Origin: Bin87 sp964347975
GTDB lineage: Bacteria; Chloroflexota; Dehalococcoidia; Lucifugimonadales; UBA3495
DNA: 64,000 nt
Direction: 5' to 3'
Assembly: GCA_964347975.1 (NCBI GenBank)
Contig: CAYGAY010000003.1
Span: 1-64,000, forward strand
A program made the position numbers and the translations under genes. Shown one piece after another: positions 41,254 through 50,236 of this stretch. The stretch's first letter is position 1, and every line of letters starts with the position of its first letter. The notes beneath the pieces were generated by a model. The model worked only from the letters and a program-made list of their open reading frames with translations. It was not told the DNA's origin and made no database searches.

Positions 41254-41580
41254 TGGGAACTAACTCCTTTTGCCTGGCGGCGCAGCCGTTCCCCGGCCGG
41301 GATACGCAGGATTTTGCCGGTTGCGCTTTACGGCATTCGGGCGCAATCGGAGATGACGGCGGGCCGGCGAAGCCGGAAAATGGGAACTTTGCAAAGGCGC
41401 TGGTTATGTAGCCGTTACAGCGGGTTAGCCGCCGTCGGCGCAGGGTAGCGGCGAGAGTTGCCAGCAGGACGCGCTGAGGGAAACGACGGGACGACTTATC
41501 GTCACCAGGCAAGCAAGATAGCAGGCAGCCCTACTGCAACCCCGGCGCGGCGCTCTGAATCGCCCGGCGGGGGTCTGGCG
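41254..41580. other. Intergenic stretch, no gene seen
   Basis: About 327 bases between the membrane protein gene and the VWA gene. The frames crossing it show no family motif, start site or ribosome site. I see no clear promoter or repeat. Confidence 0.45.
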
Positions 41581-42705
41581 CTAACGCTCCGCGTATATGT
41601 ACTGGCCGTCGGTGGCCTCGGCCAGCAACTTCAGGGACACGTGATCAGCCGCCGCGCCCAGGCCGATGGTGTGCACCTTCACCGCAACGTCGCTGTTCAC
41701 CAGTTTGGCCAGCAGTTCGTCGCGGCTGATTTCGCTGTTGGATTCGATACAGGCACTGCCGGGGGGATGGTCAAAGCCGGCCGGGCAAGCCTGCACCTCA
41801 GCAGGATTAACGGGCAGGTAGGAGACGGTAATGTCGCCGCAATAATTGGTTTCACCACCCAACTCCGGAGGACAAACCCGCAGTTCGTTGGGGTCAATCG
41901 GATGGTAGGCGGTGATGTTTTCGCCGGCGGAGGCTATCTCCACCGGATTGCACACTTCGCCGGGGGCGGCTGCCATATTTTGAGGACAAGGGGCCAGTTT
42001 GTTGATGTCAATAGCGATGGTTTGCAGCACCGGGCTGCAGACCGTGCCGGCCTCGTCTGCAACACCCGGCGGGCAGAGCGCCAACTTGCTGGGATAAACT
42101 ACGCTGAATCCGCCATCCCCTCCGTCGGTCAGCAGCACTATCGCGTTATCGCGGCTGTCGTCGTTGAGGTCGTGGAGCTCCTGGTGCGCGGCAGCCACCG
42201 CGTCGTAAATATACGCCGCGCGGTCGGTCGTCGCCAGATCTTCCACTTGGCTGAACCATAGCCGGACCGCTTCCGGCGATTCCTCCAGATCCAGTGAGGT
42301 CGGTTGCGGTAGCTCGGGAATCTCGGTGAACGGGACCAGCGCCGCCCGGCTGTTTCGGGGCGCGCTTCCCGGGTCTTCCAAGTAGGGGAGCGCTACGGCT
42401 AACAGGGCCTCTCTGACTGCTGGCAGATTGCCACCGTCCTCAATGCTTTTGCTGGTGTCAACCAGAAAGATGGTATTGGTGTTGTCGCCATAGAGGGGCA
42501 TTACCGACCCGGCCAGCGGGATGGATTCGGCGTTGTCGGCGGCGGCAACGCCGGGGCCGTCATCCTCGCCGGTCACCAGAGTAAAAATGCCGTAGGCTAT
42601 GCCGGCCAGGATGGACAGGGCCAACAGGCCCAGCAGGATCAGCAGAACAATTCTCCAGTTGAACCCGGACCCGGGCTCCCCATAGCTAATGTAGTATGTT
42701 GTCAC
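41581..42705 (-). CDS. Membrane-anchored VWA-domain protein with a repeat insertion
   Basis: A 374-residue protein. Residues 19-45 are a membrane segment. The von Willebrand A domain has the MIDAS motif DTSKS (83-87) and LLTDGGDGG (191-199); a Thr near 159-160 is the likely third ligand. Between the fourth strand and the last helices lies an insert (about 203-325) of four similar modules: KLALCPPGVADEAGTVC, KLAPCPQNMAAAPGEVC, ELRVCPPELGGETNYC, EVQACPAGFDHPPGSAC. The fold then resumes with VKVHTIGLGAAADHVS and a final EATDGQYIY. The eight cysteines could form four disulphides. The domain should face outward and bind a protein by metal coordination. Confidence 0.85.
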   Translation of the reverse strand: MTTYYISYGEPGSGFNWRIVLLILLGLLALSILAGIAYGIFTLVTGEDDGPGVAAADNAESIPLAGSVMPLYGDNTNTIFLVDTSKSIEDGGNLPAVREALLAVALPYLEDPGSAPRNSRAALVPFTEIPELPQPTSLDLEESPEAVRLWFSQVEDLATTDRAAYIYDAVAAAHQELHDLNDDSRDNAIVLLTDGGDGGFSVVYPSKLALCPPGVADEAGTVCSPVLQTIAIDINKLAPCPQNMAAAPGEVCNPVEIASAGENITAYHPIDPNELRVCPPELGGETNYCGDITVSYLPVNPAEVQACPAGFDHPPGSACIESNSEISRDELLAKLVNSDVAVKVHTIGLGAAADHVSLKLLAEATDGQYIYAER

Positions 42706-42735
42706 TGCAAACTACCTCGCGGTTGTCGGGGTCGG

Positions 42736-43173
42736 TCAATTGCGCCGGGCGCAACCTTCACAGTAACCGTAGAAATCGACACGCTGGGAGGAGACGTGGA
42801 AATCGGTATTCCGGCCGATGGCCTGTTGCAGTTCGGCGACGCTTTCCTGTCCCACGTCGGCATCAACTACCGCGCCGCAACCCAGGCACACCAGATTGGC
42901 GTGGGGGGAAAGGTTGGCGTCGTAGCGAGACTGTTTCTGGAAGGGCAATTCACGGACGATGCCGGCCTGTTCCAGCACGCCAAGGGTAGAATATACCGTG
43001 GCCAGGGTGACGTAGGGGAAGAAATCGCGCACCCGCTCAAAGATCTCCCGCACGGTGGGGTGGTCAGCGGAGTTGACCACCACCTCGGCGATAGCCAGGC
43101 GCTGAGGAGTGAGCCGAATGCCCAAGGGCTTCAATCGAGCGACGAGATGTTCCTGGGTAGTCATGACGGGCAT
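42736..43173 (-). CDS. Fur-family metal/peroxide-responsive repressor
   Basis: A 145-residue Fur/PerR-type regulator. The winged helix contains GIRLTPQRLAIAEVVVNSAD and YVTLATVYSTLGVLEQAGIV, the DNA-recognition part. The metal and structural sites are SPHANLVCLGCGAVVD (CxxC with His) and DFYGYCEGCARRN (second CxxC), which together make the structural zinc site. The sequence looks more like PerR or Zur-type than iron Fur, but this is not certain. A second ATG three codons on (MTTQEH) has better spacing to GAGAG. The VWA gene is 30 bases downstream on the same strand. Confidence 0.9.
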   Translation of the reverse strand: MPVMTTQEHLVARLKPLGIRLTPQRLAIAEVVVNSADHPTVREIFERVRDFFPYVTLATVYSTLGVLEQAGIVRELPFQKQSRYDANLSPHANLVCLGCGAVVDADVGQESVAELQQAIGRNTDFHVSSQRVDFYGYCEGCARRN

Positions 43174-43366
43174 CTCTCAAACCGTTATCCGAGGGACAGT
43201 ATAACATCACGGACAAAGGGGTGTTACAGGCTTGCCGAATCTCAGCAAGGCGCTTTGGGGCGACTGTTCCGGCGGCCACGGGAGCGCCGCCTTGCCGGTC
43301 AAGGTATTCCATCGACTTGGAGGGGTTTCCCGTACTCAGGGCTATCGCATATGAAATCACACACCG

Positions 43367-43461
43367 GTCACTCCGGCTTTCGCCGGAGTCCAGAAACCGC
43401 GGAACTCAGGCGTGACCGCTTTGTCATTGCGAGCGCAGCGTGGCAATCTCGTTCCGTTGGC
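43367..43461. repeat. Dispersed repeats in the Fur-surface protein gap
   Basis: The 574-base gap 43174-43747 has no supported gene. It contains cactccggctttcgccggag followed by 'tccagaaac' (43367-43397) and then 'cattgcgagcgcagcgtggc' (43425-43444). Both belong to families repeated elsewhere. The rest shows nothing I can interpret. Confidence 0.6.
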
Positions 43462-43747
43462 CGGCGTTAGTTTGCCTACTTGCGCGCTACCCCCGCCGAG
43501 ATTCCGGCGTCCGCCTACGGTGGGATCGGAATGACATTTTGCACGAGCCTGCCCGTATGAAGCCGGTAATCCGGTTGACCAATTTGCATAACGCAATGGT
43601 TGTGATAAGGTAGACCACCTTTTTTTGCGCGCCTGACGCGCCGGGCCAGCCCAACGGCGGCAGAAACGCCGGCGGAAGGCATGGCGCCAACGCGGGGACA
43701 CGCATAGAATGGACAATTCGCAATCATATTTGATATGGAGGAACTCG

Positions 43748-45988
43748 ATGCTGAGAACATTGCCTAACAGACCTCTTGCCGTCTTGATTTTCGCGGCGCT
43801 GGCGCTGCTGATAGTGGCGCTGGCCGTGTCTTTGCCCCCTCCCGGCTTCACCCAGACCACGCCGCCGGAGGTCATCGTCACGTTCGATCCGGACGTCTCC
43901 GGCGGTGCGGTCTCCGTGGATGAAAACTTCATAGGCCATGTCGGCCGATGGTCGGCGACTGCCGATAACGGGGCCGATATTGCCTATACCCTCACCGGGG
44001 ACGACGCCGCCGACTTCATCATCCACTCAGATGGCGTCGTTTTCAATGTGCGGGCCTTTGACTTTGAAAATGCGGAAGACAAGGAACTCGAATTCACGGT
44101 CGAGGCCGCCGCCGGCGCAGTCTCCGCGAGCTATGACGTTGCGGTTACGGTGGTCAACAAAAACGACCCTCCGCAATTCATCGCACAGGAGATTGAATGC
44201 CGGGTTGACGCGTGGGCTCCGGCGGGCAAGAAGTTGTTGTGCGGGGATGAGGATGGGGATAGGGATTTCGCCACGGACCAGGACGGCGATGCCTTGCGCT
44301 ACTCCTTGTCCGGCAATTCCAACTTTCGCATACACCCGGCTACGGGATCGATTCTGGTCACCGAATCCGGCGCCGATGGGCTGAGTCCCGACCAGGACGT
44401 TGGCGATATGGTGTTCCAGGTCACCGACGGGAAAGACGACAACGGGGCCGCCGACACCGAGAATGACGACACGGCAACCCTCCGCGTTTTGGTGCTCCCA
44501 GGGATGTACGATTCTCCTAACAGAAAGATCACTCCCTGGCCGGTGCACCGGGAGGGGGATAAGCACGAGCGTATGCACGTCCTGTGGGACCACTCCGTGA
44601 CCAACGCGCCGGAGTACCAGTTGCAGTACCGCGCCGTGGGTGATGCGGACTGGCAGGCCCATGACCTGACGGCGGCGGGCGCCCTGGGTAAAGATGGCGG
44701 CAAATACACCTACACCATTATCAGCGGGCTGTATGCCGACACGGAGTACGAGATCCAATGGCGTATTGGCAACACAGGCGATTGGGGACCCGGCCGGAAC
44801 CGGCTGAGAACCCATGCGTATGAGAACTCCGAGCCCAGGATTAAAAAGGTATCCGCCGTCTCCGGCAAGGCGGGCTCACCGCTGACCATCGCCGAGAACG
44901 CCGACGTGGGGACCCTTGTCGGGTATGTATACGGCCACCCCGGGCCGGCTCCTATCACCGGCCAGGACCAGATGATATATTGGCTGGAAGGCGCCGGTTC
45001 CGAAAAGTTCACGGTAGTGAGGAGTGACGCTGGCTGGTGGCATGGCTTGATTGTAACCACAGAGGTCCTCGACTACGACGGAGCCGACCCCACTTCGTAC
45101 AGCCTGACACTGAAAGTGTCCGACGGCAAAAGCGCCAGCGGCGCCAAGGATGAGTCAGCAGACGACTCTAGACAAATCACCATCATGGTGCTCGATGTCG
45201 CTGAGCTTGCCGACGCGCCCAGCTTGCGGGCCACCGCGATAGGCCGCAACAGTGTCCGGCTGGAGTGGGATACACTCCCAATTCATGATCGAGGCAACGT
45301 AAGCTACCGGATCCAGTGGAACGAAAAAGGCGGGCCGCGGCTGGGCTACTCGCCCTACGTCACCGGCAATTCCGTGCTTATCGAGAAGAACATCGAGCCG
45401 GGAACAACCTACGAGTTCAGCGGCATAAGGGGGTTGGCGCTCACGACGCAACGCCACGTAAAGTGGGGTATCTGGGGGAATATCCTGGAAGTCACCACCG
45501 TAGGGTTGCCGACGCCGACGCCGGCGCCCACGTCGACCCCGGCGCCGACCGCCACGCCGAGGCCGACCGCCACGCCGACGCCGACCGCGACGCCCACGCC
45601 GATGCCAACCCCCACGCCCAGGCCGACGCCGACCCCGGCGCCGACCCCTACCCCGGCACCGACGTTGGCGCCCACGCCGACGCCTGAGCCGACGCCCCCG
45701 GGGCTGACGACGCAGAAGCCCGGAGAGCCAAGGAATTTCTCTTCAACCGACGGCCCCCGCAGCCTGACACTCACTTGGGATGCCCCGGCCAGCGGCGGTG
45801 CGGTTGAGAGTTACGTTGTTCGCTATCGCCTTCAGGGAGGCGGCAATCCGTGGACAACGTTGCCCAGCACCCAAGCCACCAGCCTGGAGATCACGGATCT
45901 TTCCCCCGGCAATTACGTAATCAGAGTGCGCGCCGTTAACGCGCTCGGCGAGAGTAAAGCGGCTACCACTCGGGACACCGTCCGTTAA
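43748..45988 (+). CDS. Secreted cadherin-like/fibronectin type III protein
   Basis: A 746-residue exported protein. The ATG at 43748 follows GGAGGAACTC. Residues 1-35 are a signal peptide or anchor. Order of domains: a cadherin-like repeat (about 40-150; DENFIGHVGRWSATADNGAD, VAVTVVNKNDPPQF), a second one to about 260, an Fn3-like domain (270-370; YQLQYRAVGDADWQAHDL), a third cadherin-like repeat (370-495), an Fn3-like domain (500-585), a Pro/Thr linker of TPTPAP units (590-650), and a final Fn3 domain (660-746; NYVIRVRAVNALGESKA). Such proteins bind surfaces or matrix. No sortase or cell-wall motif is visible at the C-terminus. Confidence 0.85.
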   Translation: MLRTLPNRPLAVLIFAALALLIVALAVSLPPPGFTQTTPPEVIVTFDPDVSGGAVSVDENFIGHVGRWSATADNGADIAYTLTGDDAADFIIHSDGVVFNVRAFDFENAEDKELEFTVEAAAGAVSASYDVAVTVVNKNDPPQFIAQEIECRVDAWAPAGKKLLCGDEDGDRDFATDQDGDALRYSLSGNSNFRIHPATGSILVTESGADGLSPDQDVGDMVFQVTDGKDDNGAADTENDDTATLRVLVLPGMYDSPNRKITPWPVHREGDKHERMHVLWDHSVTNAPEYQLQYRAVGDADWQAHDLTAAGALGKDGGKYTYTIISGLYADTEYEIQWRIGNTGDWGPGRNRLRTHAYENSEPRIKKVSAVSGKAGSPLTIAENADVGTLVGYVYGHPGPAPITGQDQMIYWLEGAGSEKFTVVRSDAGWWHGLIVTTEVLDYDGADPTSYSLTLKVSDGKSASGAKDESADDSRQITIMVLDVAELADAPSLRATAIGRNSVRLEWDTLPIHDRGNVSYRIQWNEKGGPRLGYSPYVTGNSVLIEKNIEPGTTYEFSGIRGLALTTQRHVKWGIWGNILEVTTVGLPTPTPAPTSTPAPTATPRPTATPTPTATPTPMPTPTPRPTPTPAPTPTPAPTLAPTPTPEPTPPGLTTQKPGEPRNFSSTDGPRSLTLTWDAPASGGAVESYVVRYRLQGGGNPWTTLPSTQATSLEITDLSPGNYVIRVRAVNALGESKAATTRDTVR
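45508..45700 (+). repeat. Low-complexity coding repeat (CCGACGCC-rich)
   Basis: This stretch encodes the TPTPAP linker and is built of 6- and 12-base units of ccgacg/cccacg type. Copy number is likely unstable. It is coding and not a CRISPR or VNTR locus outside a gene. Confidence 0.75.
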
Positions 45989-46091
45989 CGAAATGGGCAA
46001 CAGCGGCTGGACCAGCGGTCGGATCAATGTCGGCTCTTAGCTCCTGACCGGAGCAGGCGGTCGAACGCTGCCGCAACCCGTTGCCGCTGAG

Positions 46092-46125
46092 GGGGAGCGA
46101 GGTCTTGACCTCGCTCCCCTTTCTT
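46092..46125 (+). terminator. Rho-independent terminator
   Basis: The inverted repeat 46092-46104/46107-46119 can form a stem of up to 11-12 bp, followed by TTTCTT. It ends the surface-protein transcript. Confidence 0.8.
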
Positions 46126-46175
46126 GTATTGGGTTGGCTTGCTGAGGTGGCAGGGCGGGGTTATACTGCGGCATC

Positions 46176-46865
46176 ATGGCGATTAATCCTGATGATTTCC
46201 CTCCGGGTTCGTATCACGAGTTGCCGTTGTTCCCCCTGAACAACGTGGTGCTGTTCCCCGGAATGCCGTTGCCGCTGCATATTTTTGAGGAGCGGTACAA
46301 GGCTATGATCGGCTCCTGCGTCGACCAGGACGCGCCCTTCGGCGTGCTGCTGATCAGGGAGGGCAACGAAGTCGGCGACCCGGCGGAACCGCATTCGGTG
46401 GGCACCACCGCTCGCGTCTCGCAAGTGCAGCGGCTCCAGGAAGGGCGCCTCAACATACTGACCAGAGGCGAGAACCGTTTCGAGTTGCTGGAAACGGTGC
46501 AGACAACACCCCATCTGGTGGGTTTGGTGCGATATATTGAGGACGCGGAAGGCGAGGTATCGTCAACCACCGTGGCCGGCGTACGCGAACAGTATATCCA
46601 GCTCCAGCGCAAGCTGACTGCTATCGCCGGTGGTTGGGACCGTGAGGTTTCGGTTCCCGATGAAGCCATAGCGCTGGCGCGCATCGCCTGCGCGACCCTG
46701 GCGGTAAGCCTGCCCCTCCCTCCCGACGTGCGCCAGTCGCTGCTGGAAACACCGACTGCCGGCGGCCAGCTGGAGAAGCTGCTGACCCTGATGCGGCAAG
46801 CCAACCGCATCGTCGCCGAGCAGGTAGAGCAAAACACCCCGTTCAAGGGGCCGCGGCTGAATTAA
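46176..46865 (+). CDS. LON peptidase substrate-binding domain protein
   Basis: A 229-residue stand-alone Lon N-terminal domain. YHELPLFPLNNVVLFPGMPL is the signature, followed by HIFEERYKAMIGSCVDQDAP, FGVLLIREGNEVGDP and VQRLQEGRLNILTRGENRFE. There is no ATPase or protease part. Such proteins are widespread and may present substrates, but their role is unknown. It is a single gene, with terminators on both sides. Confidence 0.93.
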   Translation: MAINPDDFPPGSYHELPLFPLNNVVLFPGMPLPLHIFEERYKAMIGSCVDQDAPFGVLLIREGNEVGDPAEPHSVGTTARVSQVQRLQEGRLNILTRGENRFELLETVQTTPHLVGLVRYIEDAEGEVSSTTVAGVREQYIQLQRKLTAIAGGWDREVSVPDEAIALARIACATLAVSLPLPPDVRQSLLETPTAGGQLEKLLTLMRQANRIVAEQVEQNTPFKGPRLN

Positions 46866-46895
46866 GGGGCGGTGGCCTGGTTCAGGATTTACGGG

Positions 46896-46922
46896 TACGG
46901 GGCGCGATTTCCGCGCCCCGTA
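46896..46922 (+). terminator. Hairpin after the LON-domain gene
   Basis: An 11-bp perfect stem (46896-46906 with 46912-46922) and loop ATTTC, followed by TAAATTT. It is a likely terminator. Confidence 0.7.
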
Positions 46923-46964
46923 TAAATTTGCCATGGGCTGGGCCGCCTTACGTATCCACTTTGC

Positions 46965-47013
46965 GCGCCGGTCATTGCGAGAATGCCGTCCGGCAATACG
47001 CAGTAATCTCGGT
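46965..47013. repeat. Copy of the CATTGCGAG dispersed repeat
   Basis: The sequence has cattgcgagaatgccgtccg followed by gcaatacgcagtaatctcgg, an older-looking copy of the family seen at 19138, 43425 and 50843. It lies in the gap between convergent genes. Confidence 0.5.
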
Positions 47014-47052
47014 TTGCGGGAAGTGGGTACGCGGGAGGCTGGGTCGCAGTGG

Positions 47053-47991
47053 TCACGCCGCAGTCGTCCGGCTTGCGGTGTAGACGCGCCGGGCCCCAGC
47101 CTCGGGAATCAGGCCCGAGAAAAGTTCGGGGTGGATCATCTCGCCCAGTATCTCCAGGCCGGTGACCAGTCGCGGCCCCGACCGGCTGGTGTAGTTGCTG
47201 GCGTCGATGACGAAGACGCGGTCGTTCTGCACTGCGGGCAGCGACTGCCAGCCTTCTTTGGCGGCAAGCAGGGGGATGTCCTCCATCCCCCTTGGTACCT
47301 CAAATCCGCAGGGCATCACCACGATGACCTCCGGCTGGCTGGCCAGGACCTCGTCCCATTGCAACGGGAATGATCCCATCTCCTTGTCGCCGAAGCAGTT
47401 GGAGCCGCCGGCCAGTTCCACCATTTCCGGAACCCAGTGACCACCGCACATCAGGGGGTCGGTCCATTCCAGGTGGAGGACCCTGGGCCGGGCGTCAGCG
47501 AATTCGGCGCGTTGGGTCACGGCGTCGATGCGCTCCTGCATACGGGCGGTTACCTGCTCGGCAATCGTTTCGGCTCCGGTGGCGCGCCCGACCCGGCGCA
47601 CATCCTCCAGCACGTCTCCCAGATACTGGGGGTCCAGGGAGAGGACTTCCGGCTGCGTGGTCATATTCGCGGTGGACTCGGCAACCTGCCGAGAGGAAAC
47701 CGCTCAAACTTCGCAGATGGCCTGGGTCAGCAGGAGGTCCGGGTTGGCGGCGTCCAGTATGTCCTGGTCGATGTGGTAGATGCCCAGACCTTGGGCCAAG
47801 CGCTCGGATATGACCCGGCTGATCTCGCCGCTGGTGGGCTGTGTGCCTTCAAAAACGCTGCGAACTACCCAGGGCTTCTCGCGGGCCTGGGCCGGGTAGT
47901 CACATTCGTGGGTTACGCCGTAAAGCTGGTCCTCCAGCCCCAGGGCGTACACGATTTCGGTGGCGGAGGGCAGAAAAGAGCAAATGCGCAT
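47053..47991 (-). CDS. TroA/BtuF-like cobalamin-binding protein, selenoprotein with in-frame UGA (Sec96)
   Basis: Two minus-strand ORFs in the same frame are joined through TGA 47704-47706 into one 312-residue protein. MRICSFLPSATEIVYALGLE starts the family fold, followed by YGVTHECDYPAQAR. Around the UGA the sequence is DLLLTQAICEV-U-AVSSRQVAEST. In related cobalamin-binding proteins this is 'LTQELCxVCAV', so UGA sits on the second cysteine of a CxxC. The second half, VLHLEWTDPLMCGGHWVPEM and GGSNCFGDKEMGSFPLQWDE, continues the fold without a break. There is no signal peptide. A near-ideal SECIS hairpin begins right after the UGA. It lies 49 bases downstream of the antiporter gene on the same strand. 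Confidence 0.85.
47669..47703 (-). promoter_or_regulatory. Putative SECIS element of the BtuF-like gene
   Basis: On the minus strand, directly after TGA: GCGGT (47703-47699) pairs with ACCGC (47673-47669) as outer stem. The internal loop is TTCCT/TCC. The inner 6-bp stem is CTCGGC (47693-47688) with GCCGAG (47682-47677), and the apical loop AGGTT carries the GGU that bacterial SelB recognises. The inner stem begins 10 nt after the UGA. This matches the bacterial SECIS plan closely. Confidence 0.75.
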
Positions 47992-48039
47992 CGTATGACC
48001 TGCCTGATGAGAACTGGAGGCATTGTACACTGCGCCGGG

Positions 48040-50142
48040 CTAGTCTGCTTCCCTTTGGACGGTGCGACGGGCGTCGTCCGCGGACCGGCTGGTCGATGGG
48101 TTGAACCCTTCGATCCGATCTTCCAGGAAGCGCCACAGGTCATCGGTGGAGTCGTCGTCGGCTGACGAGGACGTGGTAGGTCGGGCGGGCGGGCTTGGCG
48201 GCCGGGCCGGTTCCGCGCGGTGCCGGTCGGTGGGGGTCTCGGCGTCGACGGTTTCCGCCACGGCGTGGCCGGATGCTTCGGGGCGAGCTGATGCCGGCGG
48301 GGCGATGAAGGTGTGGCGGAATATGGGTTCCAGGACCCGGTGCACATGATAGCCGGCGAACACCAAAGCTCCCGCCGAGGCCACCAGCAGGAAGATGGAA
48401 AGCGGAGCGGAAAGGCTCCCCAACTCAAAGAGGCGGATGATCAGGGGCACCAGCAACAGCACGCCCAACAGCAGGAGGGCGGTGGCCAAGCCGTCCCGGA
48501 TCAGGGTGCGGAGGGTGAAGCGGGCCGGTTCGCCGGCGGTGTCGCGCACGTGGGCCCGGACGGTGAGATTGGCCAAGGCCCGGAGTTCTCGCCAGATGGC
48601 CACGGCCGCGGGTATGTTTATGCCCAGGGCGGCGCCGGCCAGGATGAGAGCCAGCAGCGCGTTGGAGGCCGAATCCTTTTCGGTAAGCAGGTCGGGCAGG
48701 GTGTATACGGCGGCGGTTCCGATGGCCGTCAGCACGGCGATGATGCACACGTTAATCAGGATGCGGCGCACCAGGTTCTTCAGCACCTGACCGGTGTAGC
48801 CGGGCAATGAGAACGCGGACCAGAAAGACTGCACTCCCAGATAGATGACCAGGTTGATGGCAAGTACCGCAGGAGGGGAATGTCGTTCGATCCAGTCGTA
48901 CATTGGGGTGGCGGCCCGGGAGGTCAGGGGGGCGAGGAGGGAGGTTACGGCGGTGGAGACGGCGAGGACGGGCCCGATGATGGGGCCGGCGACGGCATCG
49001 GCGGCGCTGACTCTTCCGATTGCCAGCGAGAACTCTCCCATTTGCGGCATGGTCATGCCCACCTGCACCGCAGTCCGGGAACGCCGGCCGGCCAGTATCG
49101 AGCCGACGGTGTTCGCCATGATTTTGCCGCCCATGAATACTCCCACCACCGCCAGGGCCGGCAGGATGACGTCGTCCAGGGTGCGATAGTCGATGAGCAT
49201 TCCAATGGAGAGGAAGAACAGGGAGCCGAACATGTCCCGCACCGGACTGACCAGCCGGGTTACGCGGCCGGCGGCGTCGGTGTCGCCGATTACCACGCCG
49301 ATCAGGAACGCGCCGGCGGCGGCGGACAACCCCAGGAACTCGGCTCCCAGGGCCAGTCCGAAGCAGCATCCCAATGACGCCACCAGCAGGGTTTCATCGG
49401 ACTGCATTCGAGACAGGATGCGCATCAGCCGGGGGGCAAGCACCGCGCCGAAGGCAAGGGCCGCGATGCAGAAGATCGCCAATTTGGCGGCCAGCCAGCC
49501 GACATCGCCCAGACTGGCCGAGCCGGTGGTGGCAACGCCGGCCAGGACGGTGAGCAGGATCACCGCCGCGAAGTCCTCGACCAAGAGGATGCCAACGATG
49601 GTTTGGCCCCAACCGGAACGCAGGTTGCCGCCGTCACGCAATCCCTTCAGCAGGATGGCCGAGCTGCTGATGGCCATGGCGCCACCGAGATAGAGGCTGC
49701 TGGGGCCGGTTATTCCCAGCCAATGGCTGGCGATAAGCATGCCCAGGAACGTCAGAGCGCTGATCTCAATTACGCCGATCACCAGCACCCGCAGGCCGAT
49801 TTCCTGGATTCGTCTCCAACCCAACTCCAGACCGATGCCGAACAGGAGGAGCACCAGCCCCAGTTCCGCCAGGAGTTCGATGGTGTCCAGGTTGTCGATT
49901 AGGGGATGGGGCAGCGTGTAGGGGCCGATGATGAGGCCGGCGATGAGGTAGCCAAGGACCGGCGGCTGCCATACCAGACGCGCCAGGGCCAGCCCGCCGG
50001 CGGCAATCGCCATGGCGATGGCGAAATCTTTGAGCAGGCCGCCACTTCCGTCGGAAAGGCCGGCCGCGAATATGGCCAACGGAAACTCTATGACGGGCCT
50101 CCTGGTCGGTATCCCGGACGGGGTTTGCCGACAGTCATGCAA
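48040..50142 (-). CDS. Cation/proton antiporter, CPA2 (KefB-like) family
   Basis: A protein of about 700 residues with 12 or more membrane segments. The N-terminal antiporter domain has QPPVLGYLIAGLIIGPYTLP, LAELGLVLLLFGIGLELGWR, AMAISSSAILLKGLRDGG and LLVEDFAAVILLTVLAGV. All are CPA2 hallmarks, with the ion-binding Asp in VED. A second membrane part (430-600) follows and then a Pro/Ser/Asp-rich tail instead of the usual TrkA-N domain. The start is unclear: TTG at 50142 opens the frame, whereas AGGAGG near 50105 would favour a start just before EFPLAIFAAG, where only the rare ATA is available. It probably exports K+ or Na+ against protons. Confidence 0.9.
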   Translation of the reverse strand: MHDCRQTPSGIPTRRPVIEFPLAIFAAGLSDGSGGLLKDFAIAMAIAAGGLALARLVWQPPVLGYLIAGLIIGPYTLPHPLIDNLDTIELLAELGLVLLLFGIGLELGWRRIQEIGLRVLVIGVIEISALTFLGMLIASHWLGITGPSSLYLGGAMAISSSAILLKGLRDGGNLRSGWGQTIVGILLVEDFAAVILLTVLAGVATTGSASLGDVGWLAAKLAIFCIAALAFGAVLAPRLMRILSRMQSDETLLVASLGCCFGLALGAEFLGLSAAAGAFLIGVVIGDTDAAGRVTRLVSPVRDMFGSLFFLSIGMLIDYRTLDDVILPALAVVGVFMGGKIMANTVGSILAGRRSRTAVQVGMTMPQMGEFSLAIGRVSAADAVAGPIIGPVLAVSTAVTSLLAPLTSRAATPMYDWIERHSPPAVLAINLVIYLGVQSFWSAFSLPGYTGQVLKNLVRRILINVCIIAVLTAIGTAAVYTLPDLLTEKDSASNALLALILAGAALGINIPAAVAIWRELRALANLTVRAHVRDTAGEPARFTLRTLIRDGLATALLLLGVLLLVPLIIRLFELGSLSAPLSIFLLVASAGALVFAGYHVHRVLEPIFRHTFIAPPASARPEASGHAVAETVDAETPTDRHRAEPARPPSPPARPTTSSSADDDSTDDLWRFLEDRIEGFNPSTSRSADDARRTVQREAD

Positions 50143-50236
50143 TCATGCCCCGGTCGCCCAGTCGCATTGGCGGCGGACGACCGGGGCCATTGCAATGCCG
50201 AAGAACGGCGGGCTGCGTCAACAAGCCCGGGCGGGC

